NCBI RefSeq assembly: GCF_015709455.1
Contig: NZ_JADNQW010000006.1
Coordinates: forward strand, 1-64,000
DNA: 64,000 bases
Source of the DNA: Methylosinus sp. H3A
GTDB lineage: Bacteria; Pseudomonadota; Alphaproteobacteria; Rhizobiales; Beijerinckiaceae
Direction of reading: 5' to 3'
Both the position numbers and the translations under genes were made by a program. This document shows positions 36,122-44,038 of the stretch, piece after piece (within the stretch, counting starts at the first letter, position 1; each line of letters begins with the position of its first letter). Below the pieces are notes generated by a model. The model saw nothing but the letters and a program-made list of their open reading frames with translations. It did not search any database and was not told the origin of the DNA.

Positions 36122-36898
36122 TCAGATTTGCGTTGGTGAGACGTTGATGTCCGAGCTCGCGGCTGTTGGCTGCGAAGCGGCGCTCGGCAATGGATCGCTG
36201 GACGCGATCGTAGGTGTGCCGGTGTCTTGTGTAGGCGATTGGGGGCAATCGTTCTGGCCAGATTTCTGATTAGAACATCCAGAAGCATTGATCTTGTTTT
36301 GAATGGCGTTACCCCATGAACAAATGCTCTGCCCGTTTCCATCGAGGTTTGCAGTTCGGTTCGCAAGCGTTGCGCGTGTTGCTCGAACACCGCCATTTCC
36401 TAGGCTCGGGCACTGCCCAGACGCCTGAAGGGAAGCCAAGTCTTTTGAACAAATAAGAGAACCAAATTGCGCGCAAGCTGCGACGGTTCCTTGCGTGACC
36501 GTATAGCCGTTGATGGACTGCCCGACTTGGGAGTTGAGTGTGTTGAAGGCGTTGCCTTGCGATGAAGGCCCGGCTTGCTGAAGCCAGATATCGACCTGTT
36601 GTTGAAGAGACAAATTGAGATACTGGCTCGACGACATTCCTGCGGGAAGATTGCCACTCGTAAGCTGCAAGACTCCGAAATTGTTTCCGTTCGAGGCGCA
36701 GGTGTTCCCCCCGGACTCTGCGACGGCGGCGCCGCCCCATGTGCATGAGCTACTTTTCAATGCGTCGTCAGCATACGATGAATTTTGTATAGCTTCCGAG
36801 ATCTGCGCCGCATTGTAAGTGGCACAAGCAAACGCTGAACCGGAAGACAGGAGACACGCCATCATCAAAGCCGAAGCGCTGTGAGAGAATGTTTTCAT
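36122..36898 (-). CDS. secreted transglycosylase-like protein
   Basis: ATG at 36898 gives 258 residues with a signal peptide ending GSAFA. AAVAESGGNTCASNGNNFGVLQL recalls the SLT lysozyme motif, with catalytic Glu in AES and GVLQL for GLMQ. Many Cys suggest disulphides. The last 60 residues are Ser/Thr/Pro-rich. It would open peptidoglycan in the periplasm, a second such protein besides VirB1. The similarity to SLT is distant, so the call is tentative. Confidence 0.5.
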   Translation of the reverse strand: MKTFSHSASALMMACLLSSGSAFACATYNAAQISEAIQNSSYADDALKSSSCTWGGAAVAESGGNTCASNGNNFGVLQLTSGNLPAGMSSSQYLNLSLQQQVDIWLQQAGPSSQGNAFNTLNSQVGQSINGYTVTQGTVAACAQFGSLICSKDLASLQASGQCPSLGNGGVRATRATLANRTANLDGNGQSICSWGNAIQNKINASGCSNQKSGQNDCPQSPTQDTGTPTIASSDPLPSAASQPTAASSDINVSPTQI

Positions 36899-36911
36899 TG
36901 TCGCGTCCCGG

Positions 36912-37466
36912 CTATTGCAGATTAATTGGGTCGCGCTGCCCGACTTCTCCGTCGTACACGACATCCGGGATCAGACGATGCGATTCCCGATCGAAAGTGA
37001 CGACTGTTTTGTATTTTTGATTCTGGTTTGAGCTGGCGTCGAAACCGTACGTGCCACGCACGGCGATAACCGGAAATTCCGGTAGCTGTTTGAGGATACG
37101 CAGTGAGCCTGCCCGAACTTCCGCGACTCGTGCAGGACAGTCTATTTCGTGGGGAATGGCCTGCGCAGTGGCGCATCGAAAATTGAGCGCGGAGACCACG
37201 AGCGTTCGATCGCCGTCCTTGAAAGACGTCGTAAAAACCTCCGTAGACATTGGAAGCTTCAAGTTCGGCGTGATTCGGCGAAGTGCTTCACGCTGCTTGA
37301 CTAAGTCCGGCAGTTTGTCCTGCCAGATTTGCAACTGGATATCGCTCTCGGGTCGAGCGACGAGGTTCAAATCCTGTGCAAGAAGACGATGCTTTTGTGC
37401 CTCTTCGGCGACGACGTTGGATGAGCCAAAAGTGGCGAGGATCAGACATGTCGAGGCGATGCACAT
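36912..37466 (-). CDS. secreted hypothetical protein
   Basis: The start ATG 37466 follows GGAAGGAGTTTCGCT, a strong site that decides the start. The protein has 184 residues with a signal peptide ending SSNVVAEE. The mature protein holds two Cys (NFRCAT, IDCPARV) and a beta-rich C terminus (GTYGFDASSNQNQKYKTVVTF). No family is recognised. It is just upstream of the transglycosylase-like gene (13 bases) and probably in one operon. Confidence 0.65.
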   Translation of the reverse strand: MCIASTCLILATFGSSNVVAEEAQKHRLLAQDLNLVARPESDIQLQIWQDKLPDLVKQREALRRITPNLKLPMSTEVFTTSFKDGDRTLVVSALNFRCATAQAIPHEIDCPARVAEVRAGSLRILKQLPEFPVIAVRGTYGFDASSNQNQKYKTVVTFDRESHRLIPDVVYDGEVGQRDPINLQ

Positions 37467-37713
37467 AGCGAAACTCCTTCCAGAATTTCGGCGGCGTCGG
37501 CCATCGGCTTGGCGCGCGGTCAAGGCCGCGCGGAGCGCGCCCACAGGGTCGCCTTGACGGCGCACGGGGCGATGGCAGGCTGCAAAATCGAAATCGAAGG
37601 GATGATGGCAGTCGCGTCGAAACATGATCGTCCTCCGAGCGCTCGGCGGCAAAAACGGCCGAGAAATAGCACGGGAGGCGATTCAACGCACGCGCAGAAA
37701 TTTTAGTGGAGGA

Positions 37714-38580
37714 TCAGGAGGCGTGGGCGAGCTGACGATCCTCATATTCGGCGGCGAAATCCTCGGCTCCGGTCTCGGGCGTCGCGATGTCGACGAGGAG
37801 GCGCGGATGCGCGGCGGCGAAGCGGTTGGCGCAGGCGATGCCGGGGGCGTCGGGGTCGGCGAAGACGGTGACGCGCTTGACGCTCGCAGGAATGGCGATC
37901 TTCAGCAGGCGTTCCGTTCCGAGGGTCGCCCAGGTGGGAACCGCGCGCATCAACATGGCGGCCCAGGCGGTTTCGAAGCCTTCGGCGACGCCGAGATGAT
38001 TGGCGAGAGGGGCGAGCCGGAGCGCGCCGACGCCGAGCGGGCCAATGGTACGGCGGGGTTCGTCCACGTCGGCTTTGCGTCGGCCGCCGGGATGGAGAAA
38101 GGTGAGCTGGACGGCGACGATTTCGCGCGAAGGCGCCTGAGCGGCGGCGACCAGGCAGGGGAAGCGTTCGCACCGGGAATATGGGTAGCCGGGCAGAAAG
38201 CGGATCGTGGGCGGGGGCGCGGCGCGAAAGCCTCTGGCCTGCAGATAGGTTTCCGCGATGGTGCCGGCGACGGGCCTTGCGGCGCGCCAGATGGCGCGGG
38301 CGCCTTCCGAGGTCGTCCTGTTCTTGCTCGTTGCGGGGGCGGCTCTCTCCGCGGGAGGCGGAGGCGCGGAAAGATCGAGCTTATCGATCTGAGCGCGCAC
38401 GTCTGCGGGGGCGCATCCTGCGAAGCAATGATAGACGAGGCCTCGATCTCCATCGGAGAGCGCGAGCGAGGGCCGAAGGTCGCCGCGTCCCTTTCCATGC
38501 TGAGGCACTGGGCAGCGGCATAGATAACCGGCGCCGGTCGAATGGCCACGAAGGCGCAGCGCAATGTCTTTTGCTGTCAT
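37714..38580 (-). CDS. plasmid primase/toprim-domain protein
   Basis: The protein has 288 residues. The N-terminal zinc-finger-like CRCPVPQHGKGRGDLRPSL...YHCFAGC is of the phage-primase type. The C-terminal toprim domain has LGVAEGFETAWAAMLM and VTVFADPDAPGIACAN, the acidic catalytic E and DxD. Proteins of this kind prime plasmid or phage DNA and lie next to ParB or helicase genes. It overlaps vapC by four bases (ATGA-type). Confidence 0.75.
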   Translation of the reverse strand: MTAKDIALRLRGHSTGAGYLCRCPVPQHGKGRGDLRPSLALSDGDRGLVYHCFAGCAPADVRAQIDKLDLSAPPPPAERAAPATSKNRTTSEGARAIWRAARPVAGTIAETYLQARGFRAAPPPTIRFLPGYPYSRCERFPCLVAAAQAPSREIVAVQLTFLHPGGRRKADVDEPRRTIGPLGVGALRLAPLANHLGVAEGFETAWAAMLMRAVPTWATLGTERLLKIAIPASVKRVTVFADPDAPGIACANRFAAAHPRLLVDIATPETGAEDFAAEYEDRQLAHAS

Positions 38581-39023
38581 GTCTTCACCTGCTTCAAGTC
38601 TGTCTTGTCGAAATCATTCCCCTTGAAGAGAATCGGCTCCCGGTAGGCCTTGGCGACGGCATAGGCGAAGCAATCGCCGAGATTGAGGTCGGCCGGATGC
38701 GCGACGACGCGGCCGTAATTGGCGGCGGCGTCGACGGCCTTTTGGCCGATGCCGGCGAGGATGCCGACTTCGTTGGCCTCGACTTCTTCGAGCAGCGCGT
38801 CGACGCTCTGGATCGCGAGGGCGATGGCTTCGGCGCTGGTTTTCACTTTGCGCCGTTTCGCGCGCGAGGCGGCGAGCGAGACGATGGCCTCGAAGCGGGC
38901 GATGGGCGACACGAGCACTTTTCTCGAATGCTGCTCGATCGCATTCTCAAAAGACTCGGCCTCTGGCTCTTCGTTGAGGATGGCGACGATCGCGGAAGCG
39001 TCGAGGAACATCACACGCCCCAC
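38577..39023 (-). CDS. vapC: VapC-like PIN-domain toxin
   Basis: The protein has 148 residues. MFLDASAIVAILNEEPEAESFENAI opens the PIN domain with the first catalytic Asp. LNLGDCFAYAVAKAYREPILFKGNDF gives the later GDC and DF acidic residues. It is a predicted tRNA- or RNA-cleaving toxin. It overlaps vapB by 13 bases and the primase gene by four, one operon. Confidence 0.9.
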   Translation of the reverse strand: MGRVMFLDASAIVAILNEEPEAESFENAIEQHSRKVLVSPIARFEAIVSLAASRAKRRKVKTSAEAIALAIQSVDALLEEVEANEVGILAGIGQKAVDAAANYGRVVAHPADLNLGDCFAYAVAKAYREPILFKGNDFDKTDLKQVKT

Positions 39024-39253
39024 ATTTCGTTGGTGAAGGCCTTCATGTCGAAGGCGGGGTCAGGCTCGCCGATGTCGGCGGCGATCAGCTTGGCGCGAGC
39101 GAGCCGCTCGCCGAGCGGCTTGCTCTTGCGGCTTCGGGCGAGCTCGTTTTCGAGCGCCCGGCGAACGGCTTCGGTCTTGCTCGGCGCGCCGGTGGCTTCC
39201 TGCACCTGGGCGGCGAGCTTATCGACGGCGTCGTCTTTGATGTAGAGCGGCAT
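39011..39253 (-). CDS. vapB: VapB-like antitoxin
   Basis: The protein has 80 residues. MPLYIKDDAVDKLAAQVQEATGAPSKTEAVRRAL is a ribbon-helix-helix-type N terminus of the VapB group. The C-terminal part binds the toxin. It is first in the TA operon, and an operator-like inverted repeat lies just upstream. Confidence 0.88.
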   Translation of the reverse strand: MPLYIKDDAVDKLAAQVQEATGAPSKTEAVRRALENELARSRKSKPLGERLARAKLIAADIGEPDPAFDMKAFTNEMWGV

Positions 39254-39256
39254 GGC

Positions 39257-39302
39257 GGTATATCCTTTTCGGAATATCCTTATATCCTAAAATGAATATA
39301 CC
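39257..39302. promoter_or_regulatory. VapBC operator/promoter
   Basis: Inverted repeat GGTATAT (39257-39263) and ATATACC (39296-39302) starts three bases before the vapB start codon. Inside, three AGGATAT copies appear on the minus strand. The layout fits autoregulation by the VapBC complex. Confidence 0.5.
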
Positions 39303-39439
39303 AGCAATGCGCCCGCGCCCCGCAGGAGACGGCGCGCGGGCGCAGGCTCCGGCCGAGGACGCGGGGGGAGGACGCGCCGGAACCGAACTGCGGGCAGCAC
39401 TATACATTATACTGATAGGTTCGAGAACGCCGCAGATCG

Positions 39440-39895
39440 TCAGCTTTGCAGGACGGAAAGCGGCAGGTCTTCGAGCTCGAGCTTGAAGCCGGCGAGGCGG
39501 GCGCCGATGATGACGTTGACGCCCATAGCGTCGGCGGGCGCGGGCTCGATGTCGGTGAACTGAGATACGGCGACGGGGCGGGCGACACGGATCGCCGACG
39601 CGAAATGTTCGATGGGGCGGAGCGGTTCCTCAACGGCGCCGTTGCGGGCTTCGGCAAGGATCACGGCGCGGCCGGCGTAGGGCTGAGGAGAGCTGTGCGG
39701 GACGTACCACAGGCCTGTCACTGGAGCGAGTAAGGCCTCTTCGTCGAGGTGGACGAAGTGCCGATCGTCGATCCAGACGCGATCGAGCAATTTGCAGCCG
39801 ATATGGTGGCGCAGGGCGGCGCCGACATTGGAGGGGTTGAGCCGCACCTTGCAGATTGTCGCGGCGGTCGGATCGATCAGATAGGCGGTGAGCAT
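39440..39895 (-). CDS. DUF3846-like plasmid protein
   Basis: ATG 39895 is preferred over the TTG at 39910. The protein has 151 residues: MLTAYLIDPTAATICKVRLN, VWIDDRHFVHLDEEALLAPV and YAGRAVILAEARN. The layout recalls DUF3846 domains, which are common in plasmids and phages near replication genes. The assignment is tentative. It ends 186 bases before the VapBC operator. Confidence 0.45.
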   Translation of the reverse strand: MLTAYLIDPTAATICKVRLNPSNVGAALRHHIGCKLLDRVWIDDRHFVHLDEEALLAPVTGLWYVPHSSPQPYAGRAVILAEARNGAVEEPLRPIEHFASAIRVARPVAVSQFTDIEPAPADAMGVNVIIGARLAGFKLELEDLPLSVLQS

Positions 39896-39961
39896 GGCGA
39901 TGTCTCGCAAAATTCGGGATTGGCGGGGGCGAGCGGCGGCGCGAGGCCGCCGCGTTTGGCG

Positions 39962-40252
39962 TCATGCGTCGATGAGCGCGAGCGCCTGCTTGCGGCAGCG
40001 CTCGGCGGCTTCTGTGAGGCTCGCGCGTGCGAGGCCGGCGAGGCGCGACTGCGGCCAAGTGGCGATTTTCGCGAGCAAGTCCGCGAGGGCGAACAACTGA
40101 AAGTCTTCGGCATTCATGCCGCTGATAGCGAATTGATCTTGCAGCTCGATGGCTGCCGCGAGGTTGACGTGTTGGGTTCCCTCGTCCTCGAGGCGTGCGA
40201 TATGCAGTCGCAGAGCTTTGAGTCCGATATCGATGATTTTAGCGTCGTCCAT
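39962..40252 (-). CDS. small helical hypothetical protein
   Basis: The protein has 96 residues, helical and soluble: MDDAKIIDIGLKALRLHIARLED, then SRLAGLARASLTEAAERCRKQALALIDA. No family. It is the next gene upstream of the DUF3846-like one on the same strand and likely cotranscribed. Confidence 0.55.
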   Translation of the reverse strand: MDDAKIIDIGLKALRLHIARLEDEGTQHVNLAAAIELQDQFAISGMNAEDFQLFALADLLAKIATWPQSRLAGLARASLTEAAERCRKQALALIDA

Positions 40253-40321
40253 TGTGATTTTCCCCTTTTAATCGCCTGGCGGGCGATGGCCTCGCCATCG
40301 CCCTTGCCGGTCGGCGAGACG

Positions 40322-40458
40322 GGGGAGAGAGGGGTGGCAATCAGAAAATCGGGAGGGGGATCGCCCGGGCTGCACAAGCGGCATTTGCGCCGCGCGGAAG
40401 CTCGGGGAGACCCGATTTTCTGATTGCGAGGGGAGGAGGGGGAACGCCCTCTCTCCCC
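40322..40458. repeat. nested inverted repeat, possible MITE or cruciform
   Basis: An inner perfect 17-bp pair, GCAATCAGAAAATCGGG (40337-40353) and CCCGATTTTCTGATTGC (40411-40427), lies inside an outer 12-bp pair, GGGGAGAGAGGG (40322-40333) and CCCTCTCTCCCC (40447-40458). It is in a gap of 422 bases with no gene (40253-40674). The structure could be a small non-autonomous element. Confidence 0.7.
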
Positions 40459-40674
40459 TCAAATTCGCGCCGCGCGCGGGGGATGGAAAAGGCTTGGAAG
40501 AATCGGAAATCTGGGCTTTATTTTAAAATGTAGTATAGTTCCCGCGGGTCGAAAGCGTCAGCGATCGTCACCGACAGGCGAAGACGCCTTTGGCGGCTTC
40601 GGGAGCGGCGCTTGCGCCGCGAGTAGAGCGCGGTCGGAACGAGACGCCCATGAAATGACCTGCGAGGTTTTTGA

Positions 40675-41262
40675 ATGACGGGTTCGACGAGCGATTTGCG
40701 ACGGATGGCGGCGGCAGGATTGGCGGCGATCTGTCTTCTGTCCGGGACGCGAGCGGGGTTCGCTGAATCGAGCGCAGTGGCGCATTTTTCGCCAGAGGAA
40801 GATCTCGAAGCGTTGGACGTGCGCAGTCTCGACGCTTTGCCAGGCGGGGGCCATGTGAACGCCGCTCTGTATGTTTTGAGCGACTACCGGGTCATAGGGG
40901 CGCTGGCTCGCGCTGCTGAGCGCGGCAAGACGGTGAGGCTGTATCTCGATCCGCGGGAACTCAGGCTGCTCAAGCTTCGGCCGGATCATCCTCTATGCCG
41001 CCTGGCTGAGACGGCGAATGTCACAGTCCTGCTAAAATCCGCATTGCAAGATTTGATGCATGACAAGGATTGGAGCGCAGACGGGGCGGTATGGCGAACG
41101 GGAAGCGCGAACGCGAGCGTGTCGGGGCTGAAAGCACAAGATAACAGTCTTTTGCTGATAACGGACAAGACGGTGGTTGCGGCGTTCGATCGTCATTTCG
41201 AAAGCATGTGGAGCCGGAGCGACAATCGAAAGTGGACCTGCCGAGTCGATTTTAATTTTTAA
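40675..41262 (+). CDS. secreted PLD-family (Nuc-like) nuclease
   Basis: The protein has 195 residues and a signal peptide ending AGFAES. MHDKDWSADGAVWRTGSANAS carries one HxK(x)4D-(x)n-GSxN motif of the phospholipase D superfamily. A single motif is typical of Nuc/EDTA-resistant nucleases, which act as dimers. Nuc of pKM101 is encoded on a conjugative plasmid, and a role in clearing DNA in the periplasm is likely. It reads intact. Confidence 0.75.
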   Translation: MTGSTSDLRRMAAAGLAAICLLSGTRAGFAESSAVAHFSPEEDLEALDVRSLDALPGGGHVNAALYVLSDYRVIGALARAAERGKTVRLYLDPRELRLLKLRPDHPLCRLAETANVTVLLKSALQDLMHDKDWSADGAVWRTGSANASVSGLKAQDNSLLLITDKTVVAAFDRHFESMWSRSDNRKWTCRVDFNF

Positions 41263-41407
41263 TTGATTTTACGAATTGCCACCAAAATAGCTGCTCTATA
41301 TCTAGGAACTGGAGATGCGGCGCGATTTGTCGGGGAAAAGGAAGGGCAAAACGCATGACGCGGGGGCATCGCAGCGAAAAAAAAAGACTTCAAAGAGGGG
41401 CGCCAAG

Positions 41408-41953
41408 ATGAACACGCCGACGCAATCGGAAGGGGAAGACCGAGACACTGTGATAGGAGCGGTGTTCGCGTTGATGCTGGAAAGGAAATCGAAGGAATAT
41501 CCCGATCTGACGACGTTTCTGCGGAGGATAGGGATGTCGCTCGGGTCGTATTATAACTTGCTGAAAGGCGTTGGAAATCCGACCTTCTGGACGGTGGAGC
41601 GAACGGCTCAGGCGCTCGGTCTGACGGCGTGGGAGATGCTGGGAATTGACCAGAAGGTCGTGAAAGCGTGGCTGGCGGGCGAGAACATAGACGTCGAGAA
41701 AATCCAGCATCGGGTACAGGAGCGTCGACAGTCTCGACAGCGCTTTTCTTTGGACGAGTTCAGCGTGAACGAAGCTGACTCGACGAGCGGGAAAAAGGCG
41801 TTTGTGGAAGCGGCGGCCCCGAGCGAGGAAGAGCAGAAGCCCGCTGCGAGTCCGCCGGCGAAGAGCAGGGCGGTCGCTGGTAATCGGCGAGAGGCAGTCG
41901 GTGCGACGAGATCGCCGGCGGGCAGGAAAGGCCGCACAGTTCGAAAGGCGTAA
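41408..41953 (+). CDS. helix-turn-helix plasmid regulator
   Basis: ATG 41408 follows AGAGGGGCGCCAAG. The protein has 181 residues. TTFLRRIGMSLGSYYNLLKGVGNPTFWTVERTAQALGLTAWEMLGID is an Xre-like HTH (about residues 30-80). The tail is basic and Ala/Lys-rich, rather like KfrA or Korb-type tails. A terminator lies 27 bases after the stop. It may control neighbouring plasmid genes. Confidence 0.6.
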   Translation: MNTPTQSEGEDRDTVIGAVFALMLERKSKEYPDLTTFLRRIGMSLGSYYNLLKGVGNPTFWTVERTAQALGLTAWEMLGIDQKVVKAWLAGENIDVEKIQHRVQERRQSRQRFSLDEFSVNEADSTSGKKAFVEAAAPSEEEQKPAASPPAKSRAVAGNRREAVGATRSPAGRKGRTVRKA

Positions 41954-41979
41954 ATTTCATTTTCGATTTCAGCTATGCG

Positions 41980-42006
41980 GCGCCCGTGAAGACGGGCGCT
42001 TTTTTT
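41980..42006 (+). terminator. rho-independent terminator
   Basis: GCGCCCGT, loop GAAG, ACGGGCGC and TTTTTTT form an 8-bp GC stem with a T7 tail right after the HTH gene. Confidence 0.9.
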
Positions 42007-42208
42007 ATGGGCGTGGCTCTCGGGGAGGCTCTGCCTCCCCTGGCGCCGCAAGGCCCGCCTTGACCTCGCCATGCAGCAAGTCGGTCGCACGTCGCCGCAA
42101 GCGGCTCGGTGCAACCGCGTTGCGCATGGTGAGGTTTCCGACGCCCGCGTGGCGGGCGTCGCTGCGTCGGGCCTTGCACCACCCCCACCGCTGTTCCGCA
42201 CGAGCTCG

Positions 42209-42232
42209 AAGGTGATGGCGTGCCATCACCTT
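42209..42232. promoter_or_regulatory. 24-bp near-perfect palindrome, operator candidate
   Basis: AAGGTGATGGC, GT, GCCATCACCTT is an 11-bp inverted repeat around a 2-base centre, 21 bases before the ATG of the next small gene. Such symmetric sites are typical of dimeric repressors, and the HTH gene 41408-41953 is next door. It could instead be an mRNA hairpin over the leader. Confidence 0.5.
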
Positions 42233-42253
42233 ACGAGAAACGAGGAGCTGACG

Positions 42254-42505
42254 ATGCAAAGGGCGATTTTCGGCTTTGCGAAAGCAAGTGATCGTGTAAA
42301 GATTCCTGATCTCCCGAACGGGGGGACGAGGCTTGATAACCTCGAGATCGAAGGTGCCCCTATCGGGCGGGTGGCGCTTGGCCATGTCCAAAGCTCGCGT
42401 CGAAAGACGTGCGCTGAAAAGCCGCGCGCGCTGGATCTCGGCGTTATCAACATCCGCCCGGCCAGGCGGACAGCCTCAACAATTGGAGGCTGTCATCATG
42501 ATTGA
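42254..42505 (+). CDS. small hypothetical protein
   Basis: ATG 42254 follows GAGGAGCTGACG. The protein has 83 residues: MQRAIFGFAKASDRVKIPDL, then GAPIGRVALGHVQSSRR and a Cys/His end. No family is recognised. It overlaps the next start by eight bases. The codon pattern is not strongly coding-like, so it may be a leader only. Confidence 0.35.
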   Translation: MQRAIFGFAKASDRVKIPDLPNGGTRLDNLEIEGAPIGRVALGHVQSSRRKTCAEKPRALDLGVINIRPARRTASTIGGCHHD

Positions 42506-42773
42506 CACGCGAGATTTTTTGAGAACGAAGGACTGGATCAAGCACAGCGCGGCGGAAACCGCCGAGTTTCTGGAGACGCATTTCGGGTCGGAGCCAGACT
42601 ATCTCACGGTGCTGATCGGTCATTTGTGCGCATCTGCGGTCTTCGAGCAAAAGCCGAGCGAATTGATCTTTTGGGCTTGCGTCTATGCGCGGGTGACGCG
42701 CAGCGCTGTCGACGAGACGGCTCGCCGAGAAATGGTGCTGTTGCTCGAAGAGGCGAAGCGGTGGAGCCACTGA
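42498..42773 (+). CDS. small hypothetical plasmid protein
   Basis: ATG 42498 follows GGAGGCTGTCATC, a strong site. The protein has 91 residues, helical: LRTKDWIKHSAAETAEFLE, then FEQKPSELIFWACVYARVTR. No family is named. It is followed by a 78-residue gene after three bases, probably coupled. Confidence 0.6.
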   Translation: MIDTRDFLRTKDWIKHSAAETAEFLETHFGSEPDYLTVLIGHLCASAVFEQKPSELIFWACVYARVTRSAVDETARREMVLLLEEAKRWSH

Positions 42774-42776
42774 CAC

Positions 42777-43013
42777 ATGCATGGCGAAAAGAAAAGCAAG
42801 CTTCCGAACGGGTTCGTTTGGCGGAATGTCACGGTCGAGCGCGCTGCTGATGCGTTGCTCGAAGAGCACGGGGCAGACGCGCTGAAGCAGGCGCGTCTTG
42901 GAAAGGCCGCCGGCAGGCGTCAGAGGAGCCGGAGCATCTACAACTATTGGGAGGAGGTCGAGAGGCTGCTCGTAGCGCGCGCGGCTCGAGCCGAAGCTGC
43001 GGAGGAGGTTTGA
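42777..43013 (+). CDS. small basic hypothetical protein
   Basis: The protein has 78 residues. RAADALLEEHGADALKQARLGKAAGRRQRSRSIYNYWEEVERLL is helical and basic in the middle, possibly nucleic-acid binding. It is coupled to the gene before it. Unknown function. Confidence 0.55.
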   Translation: MHGEKKSKLPNGFVWRNVTVERAADALLEEHGADALKQARLGKAAGRRQRSRSIYNYWEEVERLLVARAARAEAAEEV

Positions 43014-43063
43014 CGTGTCGGGCGGCGCGGCGCGCAGGCTCGCGCCGCGCGCGCTCGTGATCT

Positions 43064-43450
43064 CTAAAGCCGATTTCGGTTGACCCACCAAGCCGTCTCG
43101 AGCCGGCGCTGTTGTTCGGCAACGACGGCGGCGTGGCGAGTGTCCGCGTCAATCGCTGCCTGTCGGTGGGCGATCGCGGTCAGGCGCTGTTGTTCGAATT
43201 CGTCGTCAATGCCAGCAGGAAAGAGCGGGGAGACGTTACCTGTGTGGTTAGCGGGACTATGTAAGAGAGGCTCGAAAAGATAAGCAGAAGAGAACACGAT
43301 CAACGAGACGACGAACAGGACGGCGCAGAGAAGGCCAAGTCGGCCGGAAATGGCAGCGCCTGTGAAGCCCGAGTAAATCAAAAATATAATATTGCCGGCG
43401 ATTATCATCGCGGACCATTTAACTAGTGAGATATAAATTTTTTTGAGCAT
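43064..43450 (-). CDS. small membrane protein with coiled-coil tail
   Basis: The protein has 128 residues. Two membrane helices (about residues 8-26 and 37-58) are followed by a Gln/Ala/Arg-rich helical tail (EFEQQRLTAIAHRQAAID). No family is recognised. It is ten bases after the stop of the next gene and likely in its operon. Confidence 0.6.
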   Translation of the reverse strand: MLKKIYISLVKWSAMIIAGNIIFLIYSGFTGAAISGRLGLLCAVLFVVSLIVFSSAYLFEPLLHSPANHTGNVSPLFPAGIDDEFEQQRLTAIAHRQAAIDADTRHAAVVAEQQRRLETAWWVNRNRL

Positions 43451-43459
43451 CGTCGCGCC

Positions 43460-44038
43460 TCATTTCTTATAGAGCGAGACGGTCTGCGAACATTTTTCGA
43501 CCGCCTTATGCGCCAGAATAACGCCGAGCATAATGGCTTTGGCGTCGACATCATAGGACGCGTAAGAGACGGCGAAAGAGGGGTCCGGCGAGAAATTCGC
43601 CGGCTTTGGGCCAGGCTCGAGATAGCAGCCCTTCCCCTGTCGGATAATCGACGAGCTGCCTTTCCAGAACGCGAGACGCATGGGGCATAGCTTGACTGTT
43701 ATGTTGCTAATTGCGTCGGCGGCGACGACAGTGCAGGACAGCGCGGTGTCCAGCACGCTGAGCAAAGCCACTTTATCGCCCCCGCGGATGACGACGTGGG
43801 ACTCGCGAACCGGCGCATTGCCGACGGCGTAGCGTGTGTCGCCTGCGGATTGGTAGGCGCGGTTGTTTTTCGAAATCATGTCGGCCCACAGATCGACGAA
43901 GGGTCGATCCTCCGGGCCGGGGATCTGCAGGTCGCGATAGACGACTGGTCGCCACGTCTCAGGATGCGGGGTGAGGCCCTGCGCGCTAGTGAAAGAGGGG
44001 AGGAGGACGGCGAGGAGGGCGATGGAAAGGCGGGGCAT
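43460..44038 (-). CDS. secreted hypothetical protein
   Basis: ATG 44038 gives 192 residues with a signal peptide ending FTSAQ. The mature part has WRPVVYRDLQIPGPEDRPFVDLW and four Cys, and beta-rich ESHVVIRGGDKVALLSV. It probably acts in the periplasm. Unknown family. It is first of a two-gene unit with the membrane protein at 43064-43450. Confidence 0.6.
   Translation of the reverse strand: MPRLSIALLAVLLPSFTSAQGLTPHPETWRPVVYRDLQIPGPEDRPFVDLWADMISKNNRAYQSAGDTRYAVGNAPVRESHVVIRGGDKVALLSVLDTALSCTVVAADAISNITVKLCPMRLAFWKGSSSIIRQGKGCYLEPGPKPANFSPDPSFAVSYASYDVDAKAIMLGVILAHKAVEKCSQTVSLYKK

Noticed and set aside
42005..42391. Minus-strand frame of 128 residues opposite the small-gene leader
   Set aside because: It crosses the palindrome and terminator-adjacent hairpins and has no family or ribosome site.
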